Source of the DNA: Bordetella parapertussis
Lineage (GTDB): Bacteria > Pseudomonadota > Gammaproteobacteria > Burkholderiales > SG8-39
Reading direction: 5' to 3'
NCBI GenBank assembly: GCA_945906975.1
Contig: CAMDRY010000007.1
Location: 1 to 24,962 of the forward strand
DNA: 24,962 bases
Positions 16,813 through 24,720 of this stretch are shown piece after piece. The notes under the pieces were generated by a model. That model saw nothing but the letters and a program-made list of their open reading frames with translations, did no database searches and was not told the DNA's origin. Made by a program: the position numbers and the translations under genes. Position 1 is the stretch's first letter. Every line of letters starts with the position of its first letter.

Positions 16813-16857
16813 CCCGGACGAACAAACTCCCGGACGAACAAACTCACGGACGAAAAA
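16813..16857 (+). repeat. 16-bp tandem repeat before the Rieske gene
   Basis: CCCGGACGAACAAACT occurs twice in direct succession (16813-16828 and 16829-16844) and is followed by a partial third copy (CACGGACGAAAAA, 16845-16857). The array ends four bases before the AGGAGG ribosome binding site of the Rieske oxygenase gene, so it lies in its leader or operator region. Confidence 0.8.
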
Positions 16858-16874
16858 GACAGGAGGCGTTGCTG

Positions 16875-17936
16875 ATGTTCCCTAAGGATTATTGGTATGT
16901 GTTGTGCGAGTCGACCGAACTCAGCGGTTCGTTGTTCGCGCGCACCATTCTGAATATGCCCCTGGTGGCCTATCGCACGCCTTCCGGCGAGGCGGTGGTG
17001 CTGGAGGATTTTTGCCCGCATCGCGGCCTGCCGCTGTCCCTGGGCAAGATCGAGAGCGAGGGGGTGCGTTGCGGTTACCACGGCATGCTGGTCGGCCGCG
17101 ATGGCCGCTGCCAATCCATGCCGGGCCAGCCGCACATCAACCGCCTGCGCGGCGTGAAGGGTTTTGCGGTGGTCGAGAAATTCGGCTTTGTCTGGGTCTG
17201 GTACGGCAAAGCGGAGCACGCCGATGCGACTAAACTGCCGCCGCTGCCCTGGGGCGAGGGCACCGGCTGGACGCACGGCGGCGGTGTTTTTCAGGTCGGT
17301 TGCAACTACCAGTTCCTCATTGATAACCTGATGGATCTGACGCACGAAACCTATGTTCATCCGACCAGCCTTGGCCAGAAGGAAATCGATCACGCCAAGC
17401 CCGAGTTATCGCTCGATGGCGACGAGGTGTTTCTGACGCGCTGGATGACCGACGTCAAGCCGGCGCCGTTCTGGGCTGTGATGATCAACACCGAGAAGAA
17501 CTGCGATCGCTGGCAGATCTGCCATTTTGCACCGCCGTCCAACGTGTTCATCGACGTCGGTGTGGCTCTTACGGGCACGGGTGCGCCGCAAGGCGACCGC
17601 TCGCAGGGGATTACCGGCCTGGTCATCAACCTGATGACCCCGGAGACGGAAACCACTTCCTGGCATTTCTGGGGCATGGCGCGCAACTTCAAGGTTGACG
17701 ACACCGCGGTGACCGAACTGATCCGCAAGAACCAGGGTTCGGTCGTGCTCGAGGACAATGTCGTGCTCGCAGCGCAGCAGCAAAACGTACTGCGCAACCC
17801 CGAGCGGCGCTTGGTGAACCTCGATATTGATCGTGGCGGCTCGAACGCACGCAAGATCATCGAGCGCATTTGCAGCCAGCAGCTTGCGGCGCAGCGCTTG
17901 GGGACGGGTGCGGCCGAGGCGGCGCACGGCGATTAG
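16875..17936 (+). CDS. Rieske non-heme iron oxygenase, vanillate O-demethylase-like
   Basis: The protein has 353 residues from ATG 16875, set by AGGAGG at 16861-16866; a longer in-frame start would translate through the tandem repeat. The Rieske [2Fe-2S] ligands are Cys47 and His49 (CPHRGLPL) and Cys66 and His69 (CGYHG). The catalytic mononuclear iron site is NLMDLTHETYVHP with Asp154, His157 and His162, and a later acidic residue in VLEDNVV. Size and the CPHRGLPLSLG and NLMDLTHETYVHP motifs place it with VanA/TsaM/dicamba-type monooxygenases, which O-demethylate or hydroxylate aromatic acids. Such enzymes need a VanB-type reductase, which is not in this window. It lies between the two cofactor genes of the Mo-hydroxylase on the same strand, so it may act on the substrate or product of that enzyme. 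Confidence 0.9.
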   Translation: MFPKDYWYVLCESTELSGSLFARTILNMPLVAYRTPSGEAVVLEDFCPHRGLPLSLGKIESEGVRCGYHGMLVGRDGRCQSMPGQPHINRLRGVKGFAVVEKFGFVWVWYGKAEHADATKLPPLPWGEGTGWTHGGGVFQVGCNYQFLIDNLMDLTHETYVHPTSLGQKEIDHAKPELSLDGDEVFLTRWMTDVKPAPFWAVMINTEKNCDRWQICHFAPPSNVFIDVGVALTGTGAPQGDRSQGITGLVINLMTPETETTSWHFWGMARNFKVDDTAVTELIRKNQGSVVLEDNVVLAAQQQNVLRNPERRLVNLDIDRGGSNARKIIERICSQQLAAQRLGTGAAEAAHGD

Positions 17937-18013
17937 TCTTTTCATCTTTTGCCTTTCACCCGTCACCCGTCACCTTACTTGCCCGCTCGAAATGACAACC
18001 TGATTGTTGCCAG

Positions 18014-18583
18014 ATGATCACCGGGATACTGCTCGCCGCGGGCTTTGGCTCGCGCTTTGGTTCCAACAAGCTGCTGCATCTGTTGCCCGATGGCACGCCC
18101 ATCGCGCTCGCGGCTGCGCGCAACCTGATCGCCGCGATCCCCGATTGCGTCGCAGTGGTGCGCCCCGGGGCCCGCGAACTCACCCGGGTGTTGGCGGCGG
18201 AGGGCTTCAAGGTGGTGGCCAGCACACATGCAGGCAAGGGCATGGGCCACACGCTTGCGAGCGGTGTGCGCGCCGCGCGCGACGCCAGCGGATGGGTGGT
18301 GGCGCTTGCCGACATGCCTTACATCAAAGCCGAAACCATCCGCCGTGTCGCCGACGAATTGTGTGAGGGCGGGGTCATTGTTGCGCCCGGCTTTGCAGGC
18401 GAACGCGGCCATCCGGTTGGCTTTGCGCGTCGCTTTCATCAGGAGCTTCTGGCCCTGACGGGCGACGAGGGCGCGCGCAAACTCATAGGCGAGCACAAAA
18501 ATTCAGTGACGGTGCTTGCGTTGAATGATCCGGGCGTGCTGCGTGACATCGACACCCGCGCGGATTTGGAGCAGGGTGCCTAG
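18014..18583 (+). CDS. mocA: MocA-like molybdopterin cytidylyltransferase / MobA-like NTP transferase
   Basis: The 189-residue protein is a small nucleotidyltransferase. The nucleotide loop is ILLAAGFGSRFGSNKLL (5-21), followed by VRPG, GKGMGHTLASGVRAA, the metal-binding ALADMPYI, GERGHPVGFARRF, GDEGARKL and a final DIDT. This pattern fits MocA, which joins CTP to molybdopterin to make the cytidine-dinucleotide cofactor used by CO dehydrogenase-family enzymes, and not MobA for the guanine form. The gene follows the Rieske oxygenase by 77 bases on the same strand. The context, a Mo-hydroxylase with an XdhC factor, strongly supports the assignment. No clear Shine-Dalgarno sequence precedes ATG 18014. 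Confidence 0.85.
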   Translation: MITGILLAAGFGSRFGSNKLLHLLPDGTPIALAAARNLIAAIPDCVAVVRPGARELTRVLAAEGFKVVASTHAGKGMGHTLASGVRAARDASGWVVALADMPYIKAETIRRVADELCEGGVIVAPGFAGERGHPVGFARRFHQELLALTGDEGARKLIGEHKNSVTVLALNDPGVLRDIDTRADLEQGA

Positions 18584-18652
18584 ATTTGGCTGCGGCCGGC
18601 TCTGGTAGCATTGCGGCGCGGTTCCCTTCCTTATCCGGACTAGTTAAAACCC

Positions 18653-19642
18653 ATGAAGCCTGCCGCGCCAAACCTGCCCGTTAATTACGATGATATCGCC
18701 GCTGCCGCGAAGCGGCTGGAGGGCAAGGCGCACCGCACGCCGGCGCTGACCTCGCGCACGGTCGATGCGCGCACCGGTGCGACGGTTTTTTTCAAGTGCG
18801 AGAACCTGCAGCGCATGGGCGCGTTCAAGTTTCGCGGTGCGTTCAATGCGCTGTCACAGTTGTCGGCGGAACAAAAAAAGCGCGGCGTGCTGGCCTACTC
18901 GTCGGGCAACCATGCCCAGGCCATCGCGCTGTCGGGCAGCATGCTGGGCATCAACACCGTCATTGTCATGCCCGATGACGCGCCGCAGGTCAAGCTCGAG
19001 GCCACGCGCGGTTATGGCGCCGAGGTCATCGTTTACGACAAGCACAAGACCTCGCGCGAGGCGCTTTCCGCCAAGTTGGCGGGCGAGCGCGGACTGGCGC
19101 TGATTCCACCCTTCAACCATGCGCACGTGGTGGCCGGGCAGGGCACGGCGGCAAAGGAGCTGATCGAGGATGTCGGCCCGCTTGACTACCTGCTGGTGTG
19201 TTGTGGCGGCGGGGGGCTACTTTCGGGCTGTGCCATCGCGGCGAACCGGCTGTCGCCCGAGTGCCGCGTGATCGGCGTCGAGCCCGAGGCGGGAGACGAC
19301 GTGACGCGGTCCTTCCGGACTAAAACGCTGCAGTCCTGCCATAACCCGGACACCATCGCCGACGGTGCGCGAACGCATAGCGCCGGCGACATCACCTTCC
19401 CCTTGATCCTGCATTACGTGCACGACATGCTGACCGTGAACGACACCGAGTTGGCGCGAACCATGTTCTGGATCTGGGAGCGCATGAAAATCGTCGTTGA
19501 GCCCACTGGCGCGCTCGCTGCCGCGGCGCTGCTCGAAGGCAAGCTTGGCGCCGCCGTCAAGGGCAAGCGCGTCGGCATCCTCATTTCCGGTGGCAACGTC
19601 GATCTCAGGGATGCGGCGCGCCTGCTGCTCAAGAGCGTGTGA
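18653..19642 (+). CDS. PLP-dependent threonine / threo-3-hydroxyaspartate dehydratase
   Basis: The 329-residue protein belongs to fold type II PLP enzymes. The Schiff-base lysine is Lys59 in GAFKFRGAFNAL. The PLP-phosphate and substrate loops are SSGNHAQAIALSG (83-95) and GGGGLLSG (185-192), and the end shows SGGNVDL. It lacks the C-terminal regulatory ACT-like domain of biosynthetic IlvA, so it is of the short catabolic kind: threonine/serine dehydratase, threo-3-hydroxy-L-aspartate ammonia-lyase or serine racemase-like. The sequence alone does not separate these. It starts 69 bases after the MocA-like gene on the same strand and may belong to the same transcript. No convincing ribosome binding site is visible before ATG 18653. 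Confidence 0.87.
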   Translation: MKPAAPNLPVNYDDIAAAAKRLEGKAHRTPALTSRTVDARTGATVFFKCENLQRMGAFKFRGAFNALSQLSAEQKKRGVLAYSSGNHAQAIALSGSMLGINTVIVMPDDAPQVKLEATRGYGAEVIVYDKHKTSREALSAKLAGERGLALIPPFNHAHVVAGQGTAAKELIEDVGPLDYLLVCCGGGGLLSGCAIAANRLSPECRVIGVEPEAGDDVTRSFRTKTLQSCHNPDTIADGARTHSAGDITFPLILHYVHDMLTVNDTELARTMFWIWERMKIVVEPTGALAAAALLEGKLGAAVKGKRVGILISGGNVDLRDAARLLLKSV

Positions 19643-19711
19643 GCAGGCTTGTCGGACGATTTGGCCCAAGTGCGGGCGCAGCACCAAGGCAGCGGCAGCG
19701 TTTGGTCGTCC

Positions 19712-19767
19712 TGGTGTTCTGTTGTCCTGCTGTCCTGCTGTCCTGCTGTACTGGTGTACTGGTGACA
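19712..19767. repeat. 8-bp tandem repeat (TGCTGTCC type)
   Basis: Octamers run from 19712: TGGTGTTC, TGTTGTCC, TGCTGTCC, TGCTGTCC, TGCTGTAC, TGGTGTAC, TGGTGACA. The array lies between the convergent dehydratase and cyclase genes. It shares the unit length and the TCCTG core with the array at 4032-4087. Confidence 0.75.
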
Positions 19768-19774
19768 ATGCCAG

Positions 19775-19837
19775 GGTCAGACCACGACTTCCTCCAGTTT
19801 GCTTGGGGTGCGGGGCCCCGGAAGAAGTGATCTGACC
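19775..19837. repeat. Long imperfect inverted repeat with GGTCAGACCACG end
   Basis: GGTCAGA (19775-19781) pairs with TCTGACC (19831-19837). Inside it ACTTCCTCC (19787-19795) pairs with GGAAGAAGT (19820-19828) with one mismatch, and the centre holds GGGGCCCC. The end sequence GTCAGACCACG resembles a palindromic element I recall as frequent between genes in proteobacteria. It could be a decayed REP-like or mobile-element relic. It lies immediately beside the octamer array. Confidence 0.6.
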
Positions 19838-19857
19838 GTGATGCTGTCGCCGCGCGC

Positions 19858-20580
19858 CTAGGTGAAGTCCAGGCGCGTCTCGATGGTGATGCCGAACAGC
19901 TCTATGGGCGCGAGCCCGCCCCTGGCCATTTCGGGCAGGGCCTCCGGGTTGGTCACGCTGTTGGTCACACCGTTGGTCGGGGCGCAGCTGTCCTGTAGCG
20001 CCTTGTTGACGGCCACGCTGAACACAATCTCCCCGGCCCGGGCGCGGTGCATGAAACGCAGCGCTAATTCGACGCAGTCGCCAAACACGGTATAGCGCTG
20101 CAGGTCGGCCGTGCCGGACAGGCCGACCACCGCCTCGCCGCTGTTGAGCCCGATGCCAAGTGCGGTGCGCAAACCGAATTCCTCTGCCCACTGGTCGGCC
20201 ATCGCCTGGGCGCCGGCCTGCATCTGGTGTGCGCAGGTGATGGCCTGACGCAGCGCTTCGCGTTGCGCGCCTTCAACGCCGCTGCGGACGCCGAATGCGG
20301 CCAGCAGCGTGTCACCCTGTATGTTGACCATGACGCCGCCATTGCATTCGATTATTTCGTTCATTCTGGAGCAGAAGGTGTCGAGCATGGCCAGCACGGT
20401 GTGGGCCGACAGCATTTGCGAGTTCTGCTTGAAGCCGCGCAGGTCGGCGCACAAAACCACGACATCGCGGCGATCGCTTTGCTTGAGTGAACGCAGGCTG
20501 ATTCGCGCAAGGGCGGGCCGGCCTGCGACCGGTGGGAGCTGGCTTGCCATGGTGAGTTGGGAAACGTGCAGGTCTGTCAT
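19858..20580 (-). CDS. Stand-alone class III adenylate/guanylate cyclase-like protein
   Basis: About 240 residues from ATG 20580; the start is uncertain because no candidate has a Shine-Dalgarno sequence, and GTG 20628 or ATG 20550 are possible. The single recognisable domain is a class III nucleotide cyclase catalytic domain. The two metal-binding aspartates are present: Asp46 in CADLRGF and Asp90 in NIQGD. GIGLNSGEAVVGLSG and YTVFGDCVELALRF follow. The transition-state arginine is present (Arg175). Two usual residues differ: the base-recognising Lys position is Asn86, and the usual Asn of VNxAxR is Glu171. So it may have altered nucleotide choice, weak activity, or a regulatory role. It has no sensor or membrane domain. 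It lies 110 bases after the methyltransferase gene on the same strand. Confidence 0.8.
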   Translation of the reverse strand: MTDLHVSQLTMASQLPPVAGRPALARISLRSLKQSDRRDVVVLCADLRGFKQNSQMLSAHTVLAMLDTFCSRMNEIIECNGGVMVNIQGDTLLAAFGVRSGVEGAQREALRQAITCAHQMQAGAQAMADQWAEEFGLRTALGIGLNSGEAVVGLSGTADLQRYTVFGDCVELALRFMHRARAGEIVFSVAVNKALQDSCAPTNGVTNSVTNPEALPEMARGGLAPIELFGITIETRLDFT

Positions 20581-20690
20581 GGCGGCAGAATAAGTGCGGC
20601 CGAAGCATCCGTCTGTGCTAAAGGTCACACTTCGTCACACTTGCCGGTATGTTCCTGTGGCTTTTGGGACGAACGGTGCGAAATTGCACA

Positions 20691-21272
20691 TTAACGGCGC
20701 GTCCACACCTGCCAGCGTTCCCTGCCGGCGAACACCGGCAGGGAATCTGCGACGGGTTCATCGGCATTGCAGGCGAAGGACGGGGCTATTAACGCGGTGA
20801 GTTGCCCGGCGGCAAGGCCAAAGGGCGGACCGCGCAGTTCGTCGCTGAAGAAATAAAACCCGGCGACGCGCCCGCCTGGCCGCAATAGTTCGCCAATGCG
20901 CGCGGCATAGCCGGGCCACAGGTGGCGGGGCAGGGCGCAAAGAAAAGCGCGCTCGTAAATGAGGTCCACCTCGGGCGCGTGAAAGTCAAAGAAGTCGGCC
21001 AGGTGCACGCGGTCGGCGAGTTCGCCCAATTCAACGCGTGCCCGCGCTATCGCCGCGGGTGTGTAGTCTATGGCATGCACCGTCCAGCCCGCCGCAGCAA
21101 AGGCGCGCACCTCGTAGGCGGCGCCGCAACCGGGAATTAGCACCCGCGCCGGTGCGGTGACGGCGAGAAATTGCGTCAGGCGTGCCGGTGTCTGGCCGGC
21201 GTCCCAGGGGGTGATGCCCTCGATAAAGCGCTTTTCCCAGAACTCGGGCAGGGAGGGATCTTGCTTGCTCAC
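20691..21272 (-). CDS. TPMT-family SAM-dependent methyltransferase
   Basis: The 193-residue protein starts at GTG 21272 with AGGAA six bases upstream. It resembles thiopurine S-methyltransferases: FWEKRFIEGITPWDAGQTP at the N-terminus, the SAM-binding loop VLIPGCGAAYEVRAFAAAGW (44-63), VHAIDYTPAAIA with the acidic residue for the ribose, and LIYERAFLCALP. It is a little shorter than E. coli-type TPMT (about 218). The bacterial family methylates sulfur, selenium or tellurium compounds and some thiol drugs; the natural substrate is unclear. It diverges from glyA, whose SHMT feeds one-carbon units, but that is not evidence of a link. Confidence 0.83.
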   Translation of the reverse strand: MSKQDPSLPEFWEKRFIEGITPWDAGQTPARLTQFLAVTAPARVLIPGCGAAYEVRAFAAAGWTVHAIDYTPAAIARARVELGELADRVHLADFFDFHAPEVDLIYERAFLCALPRHLWPGYAARIGELLRPGGRVAGFYFFSDELRGPPFGLAAGQLTALIAPSFACNADEPVADSLPVFAGRERWQVWTRR

Positions 21273-21407
21273 GATTATTCCTCGGTGGTCGTTGTGCCAA
21301 GGCGCCGGTTTGCTGCTAGCGCCGCGGGCATGGTGATGCGTCGGGCAGGGTCTTATTCTAGCCGCGATGGGCTGGATTTTTGGCCTGTCCGGAGGGTGGG
21401 GAAGAAG

Positions 21408-21416
21408 TGGTAAAAT
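21408..21416 (+). promoter_or_regulatory. Extended -10 promoter element of glyA
   Basis: TGGTAAAAT fits an extended -10 (TGn then TAAAAT). No good -35 lies at standard distance, as is usual for this class. Transcription would start near 21423 and give a leader of about 95 bases that contains the hairpin at 21462-21499. Confidence 0.45.
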
Positions 21417-21461
21417 ACTGATTATTCGACGTTTGACCGTCTTTTTTTCTTAAATGCGAGT

Positions 21462-21499
21462 CAGGGTGGTTTTGTGCCCCGACCAGCGCACCCACCCTG
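21462..21499 (+). promoter_or_regulatory. Leader hairpin of glyA
   Basis: CAGGGTGG (21462-21469) pairs with CCACCCTG (21492-21499), and inside it GTGC (21474-21477) pairs with GCAC (21488-21491). This gives a 12-bp stem with a 4-base bulge and a 10-base loop. It ends 20 bases before the glyA ATG and close to its AAGGA, so it may affect translation. It does not resemble the glycine riboswitch or another riboswitch I know. Confidence 0.55.
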
Positions 21500-21518
21500 C
21501 CGCAAGGACTGTCGTCAC

Positions 21519-22766
21519 ATGTTTGATCACAACCAGACTCTCGCCCAAGCTGATCCGGAAATTTGGGCCGCCGTGCGCGCTGAAAACCAGCGCCAGGAAG
21601 ATCACATCGAGTTGATCGCTTCGGAGAACTATGTCAGCGCCGCGGTGTTGAAGGCGCAGGGTTCGCAGTTGACCAACAAATACGCCGAAGGCTACCCGGG
21701 CAAACGCTATTACGGCGGTTGCGAATTTGTCGATGTGGCCGAGCAACTGGCCATCGCCCGGGTGAAAAAGCTGTTTGGCGCCGAAGCCGCCAACGTACAG
21801 CCCAACTCCGGTTCGCAGGCCAACCAGGCGGTGTTCTTTGCCATGCTCAAGCCCGGGGACACCTTCCTTGGTATGTCCCTCGCCATGGGTGGCCACCTGA
21901 CCCACGGTTCGGCCGTCAACATGAGCGGCAAGTGGTTCAATGTGCTCAGCTACGGTCTCAATGCCAAAGAGGAAATCGATTACGACGCAATGGAAGCCCT
22001 GGCGCGTGAGAAAAAGCCCAAGCTGATCCTCGCCGGGGCCTCGGCCTACTCGCTGCGCATTGATTTCGAGCGCTTCGCGCGCATCGCCAAGGAAGTGGGT
22101 GCGTATTTCATGGTCGATATGGCCCACTATGCCGGACTGGTGGCCGCGGGCGAGTACCCGAACCCGGTGGGTGTCGCCGATTTTGTCACCAGCACCACGC
22201 ACAAGACGCTGCGCGGTCCGCGCGGCGGTATCATCCTGATGAAGGCCGAACACGAAAAAGCCATCAACTCGGCCATTTTCCCCGGTATTCAGGGCGGTCC
22301 GCTGATGCACGTCATTGCCGCCAAGGCGGTGGCCTTCGGTGAGGCACTGCGCCCCGACTTCAAGGCTTACCAGAAACAGGTGATCATCAACGCACGCGTC
22401 ATGGCCGAGACCCTGGCCAAGCGCGGGCTGCGCATCGTTTCCGGACGCACCGAAAGCCATGTGTTCCTGCTCGACCTGCAAGCCAAGCACATTACCGGCA
22501 AGGACGCCGAGGCGGCGCTCGGGCTGGCACACATCACCGTCAACAAGAATGCCATTCCCAACGACCCGCAAAAGCCTTTCGTCACCAGCGGCATTCGCAT
22601 CGGCTCACCGGCCATGACCACGCGCGGCTTTGGCGACAAGGAGGCGGTCAAGGTGGCAAACCTGATCGCCGACGTGCTCGATGCGCCGGCTGACGAGGCC
22701 AAGCTGGCGCGCGTGCGCACCGGTGTCGCCGAGCTTTGCGACGCTTTTCCCGTCTATGGCGCATAA
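21519..22766 (+). CDS. glyA: Serine hydroxymethyltransferase
   Basis: The 415-residue protein converts serine and tetrahydrofolate to glycine and 5,10-methylene-tetrahydrofolate in the cytoplasm. The start is ATG 21519, where the conserved N-terminus begins and AAGGA stands upstream; an in-frame GTG 15 codons earlier lies inside the leader hairpin. PLP lysine is Lys229 in [14 protein letters not shown]. Other signatures are [37 protein letters not shown] and [13 protein letters not shown]. The length is normal. nrdR starts nine bases after its stop, a pairing common in beta- and gammaproteobacteria, so the two are almost certainly co-transcribed. It has its own candidate promoter and leader hairpin. 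Confidence 0.98.
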   Translation: MFDHNQTLAQADPEIWAAVRAENQRQEDHIELIASENYVSAAVLKAQGSQLTNKYAEGYPGKRYYGGCEFVDVAEQLAIARVKKLFGAEAANVQPNSGSQANQAVFFAMLKPGDTFLGMSLAMGGHLTHGSAVNMSGKWFNVLSYGLNAKEEIDYDAMEALAREKKPKLILAGASAYSLRIDFERFARIAKEVGAYFMVDMAHYAGLVAAGEYPNPVGVADFVTSTTHKTLRGPRGGIILMKAEHEKAINSAIFPGIQGGPLMHVIAAKAVAFGEALRPDFKAYQKQVIINARVMAETLAKRGLRIVSGRTESHVFLLDLQAKHITGKDAEAALGLAHITVNKNAIPNDPQKPFVTSGIRIGSPAMTTRGFGDKEAVKVANLIADVLDAPADEAKLARVRTGVAELCDAFPVYGA

Positions 22767-22775
22767 GGCAAACCG

Positions 22776-23246
22776 ATGAAATGTCCTTATTGCAAGGCCG
22801 ACGACACCTCGGTCATTGATTCGCGCCTGTCCGAGGATGGCGACAGCGTGCGCCGCCGCCGCGAATGCGGCGACTGCAGCAAGCGTTTCACCACCTACGA
22901 GCGGGTGGAGTTGTCCATGCCGATGGTGGTCAAGTCCAACGGCAACCGCATCGCCTACGACCGCGAGCGCATGCGCATCGGCTTCATGCGCGCGCTGCAC
23001 AAGCGTCCGGTGCCCACGCCGAACGTCGATGACGCGATTGCCCGGGTTGAGCAGCGCATCCTCGCCCTTGGCGAGCGCGAGGTCAAAAGCCGTGTCATCG
23101 GTGAAATGGTCATGCGTGAACTGAAAAAAATGGACGATGTCGCCTACATCCGTTTCGCCTCGGTGTACGAAGACTTCCAGCGTGTCGATGATTTTCGCGA
23201 CGCCATTGCACAGGTGCGCAAGCCCGGCGCCAAGCGCGCCCGCTGA
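22776..23246 (+). CDS. nrdR: Transcriptional repressor NrdR
   Basis: The 156-residue protein is the ribonucleotide reductase regulator NrdR. The N-terminal zinc ribbon has Cys3, Cys6, Cys31 and Cys34 ([33 protein letters not shown]). An ATP-cone domain covers about residues 49-139 ([16 protein letters not shown] to [12 protein letters not shown]). It binds (d)ATP and represses nrd genes at NrdR boxes, which I did not find within this window. It starts nine bases after glyA. Confidence 0.97.
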   Translation: MKCPYCKADDTSVIDSRLSEDGDSVRRRRECGDCSKRFTTYERVELSMPMVVKSNGNRIAYDRERMRIGFMRALHKRPVPTPNVDDAIARVEQRILALGEREVKSRVIGEMVMRELKKMDDVAYIRFASVYEDFQRVDDFRDAIAQVRKPGAKRAR

Positions 23247-23255
23247 CTGCACCCC

Positions 23256-23302
23256 TTTAACCCTTGCCCCGTTTGCGGGGAGAGGAGCGGGTGAGGGGGC
23301 AG
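23256..23302. repeat. GC-rich hairpin element between nrdR and ribD
   Basis: CCCCG (23267-23271) pairs with CGGGG (23276-23280) around TTTG, inside a C-rich to G-rich stretch that ends GGGTGAGGGGG. It resembles the common proteobacterial CCCTCTCCC...GGGAGAGGG intergenic repeat, in diverged form. No T-tract follows, so it is unlikely to be a full terminator. ribD may still be read from the glyA promoter. Confidence 0.5.
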
Positions 23303-23348
23303 GCGCCTGTGACCATCATCCAAAACATGTATTGCCTGATACCGACTC

Positions 23349-24437
23349 ATGACTTCCTTCTCCCCCGCTGACAACCTGCACATGGGCGAGGCCCTGGGCC
23401 TGGCCGAAAAAGGCCTGTGGACCACCAGCCCCAACCCGCGCGTGGGCTGCGTCATCGTCAAGGACGGCGACGTCGTCGGGCGCGGCTGGCATGAAAAAGC
23501 CGGCGGACCCCACGCCGAGGTGCATGCGCTGCGCGAAGCGGGCGCGCGTGCGGCCGGCGCCACCGTCTACGTCACGCTAGAGCCCTGCGGCCATCACGGC
23601 CGCACCCCGCCGTGTACCGATGTGTTGATCGCCGCCAAGCCGGCGCGCGTGGTCGCGGCGATGCAGGATCCCAATCCGCAGGTCGCCGGCGCCGGGTTCG
23701 CGAAACTGCGCGCCGCCGGTATCCTCGTCGAGAGCGGGTTGATGAAGGAGGAGGCGAGCGAGCTCAATATCGGCTTTGTCGCGCGCATGACGCGCGGGCG
23801 GCCCTGGGTGCGCATGAAAATTGCCGCCACGCTGGACGGCCGTACCGCGCTTGCCAACGGCCGGAGTCAGTGGATCACCGGACCCGAGGCGCGACGCGAC
23901 GGCCACGGCTGGCGTGCCCGCGCCTGCGCGCTGCTTACCGGGATAGGCACGGTGCGCGATGACGACCCGCAACTGACGGTGCGCGATGTGGCGAGCCCGC
24001 GCCAGCCGCTGCGCGTGGTGGTTGATTCAAAACTGCAAATCGCGCCCACCGCACGCATTCTTGAGGGCGGCGGCCTGCTGGTGTTCAGCGCCGTCGAGGA
24101 TGGCGAGAAAATCAAGGCGCTCGCGGATCGCGGTGCCGAAGTGGTGGTGCTCGCCAACCCGCAGGGCAAGACCGATCTCACGGCCATCATGCGCGAACTC
24201 GCGCGCCGCGGCATGAATGAAGTGCATGTCGAATCGGGCAGCAAGCTCAACGGATCGCTGCTTGCGGCCGGCGTGGTCGACGAACTGCTGCTCTATTACG
24301 CGCCAAGCCTGCTGGGTGATGCAGCACGCGGCATGTTCAATTTGCCGGAGTTTGTTGCGCTTGAGCAAAAAATCTCCTTGCGGTTTCACGACGTGCGGCG
24401 GATTGGTGATGATTTGCGGATTCTGGCGAGACTGTAG
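23349..24437 (+). CDS. ribD: Bifunctional riboflavin biosynthesis deaminase/reductase RibD
   Basis: The 362-residue protein carries out two steps of riboflavin synthesis: deamination of the pyrimidine diamine and reduction of its ribosyl side chain. The N-terminal deaminase domain has zinc ligands His55, Cys80 and Cys89 with catalytic Glu57 (GPHAEVHAL, EPCGHHGRTPPC). The C-terminal reductase domain (about 145-362) starts at PWVRMKIAATLDGRTAL and includes GSQ/RSQWITG, GIGTVRDDDPQLTVR and VHVESGSKLNGSLLAAGVVDELLLYYAP. Length and motif order are normal. No FMN riboswitch is visible upstream. Position after glyA-nrdR is a frequent betaproteobacterial arrangement. The flavin made supports, among others, FAD of CoxM. 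Confidence 0.97.
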   Translation: MTSFSPADNLHMGEALGLAEKGLWTTSPNPRVGCVIVKDGDVVGRGWHEKAGGPHAEVHALREAGARAAGATVYVTLEPCGHHGRTPPCTDVLIAAKPARVVAAMQDPNPQVAGAGFAKLRAAGILVESGLMKEEASELNIGFVARMTRGRPWVRMKIAATLDGRTALANGRSQWITGPEARRDGHGWRARACALLTGIGTVRDDDPQLTVRDVASPRQPLRVVVDSKLQIAPTARILEGGGLLVFSAVEDGEKIKALADRGAEVVVLANPQGKTDLTAIMRELARRGMNEVHVESGSKLNGSLLAAGVVDELLLYYAPSLLGDAARGMFNLPEFVALEQKISLRFHDVRRIGDDLRILARL

Positions 24438-24720
24438 ATCTGCCATAGGCGTGATGACAGGTGAGCAGGGCTTGTTGCGGGGCAGGCTGGGGCGAGCGGG
24501 GCGAACGCCATGCGGGCAGCACGGCCGCGCCCAAAGACGCATCAATAGCGGGTTTCCAGCCATTTCCCCCTGACTGTTGTCCTTGTATCAGCTTGTGTCA
24601 GCGAAAGCGTGAATCCATGTTGGTGTGGCGTCGCTGCGTCAGCCGTTTCTTTTTCTTTGGATGATCGCGCGGGCGTTGTTTTACCTCTTACGTCAAGCCC
24701 TCTCCGGTAGAATTCTCCCC
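24438..24720. other. Non-coding gap between ribD and the lyase gene
   Basis: No gene is supported in these 283 bases. The stretch holds a 13-base partial copy of the dispersed repeat (GCGGGTTTCCAGC, 24548-24560) and a T-rich stretch near 24648-24660 preceded only by a weak 4-bp stem. A TAGAAT box (24708-24713) precedes the next gene without a good -35. The expected ribC gene does not follow ribD here. Confidence 0.5.
24548..24560 (+). repeat. Partial copy of the dispersed hairpin repeat
   Basis: GCGGGTTTCCAGC equals the right arm of the repeats at 3317-3349 and 16726-16758. The left arm GCTGGAAA is not found nearby, so this copy cannot form the hairpin. Confidence 0.45.

Noticed and set aside
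15657..17393. Long open frame of 578 codons on the minus strand
   Set aside because: It lies fully antisense to the XdhC-type and Rieske genes, which have clear family motifs. Its protein has no recognisable domain; long antisense frames are usual in GC-rich DNA.
21450..22571. Open frame of 373 codons antisense to glyA
   Set aside because: glyA is certain on the other strand; the antisense product has no motif or ribosome binding site.
23247..23348. FMN riboswitch before ribD
   Set aside because: None of the conserved RFN element segments is visible; the gap holds only a GC-rich hairpin.
24600..24665. Possible terminator after ribD
   Set aside because: A T-rich stretch exists, but the preceding stem is only 4 bp, so it does not reach the standard of the other terminators.
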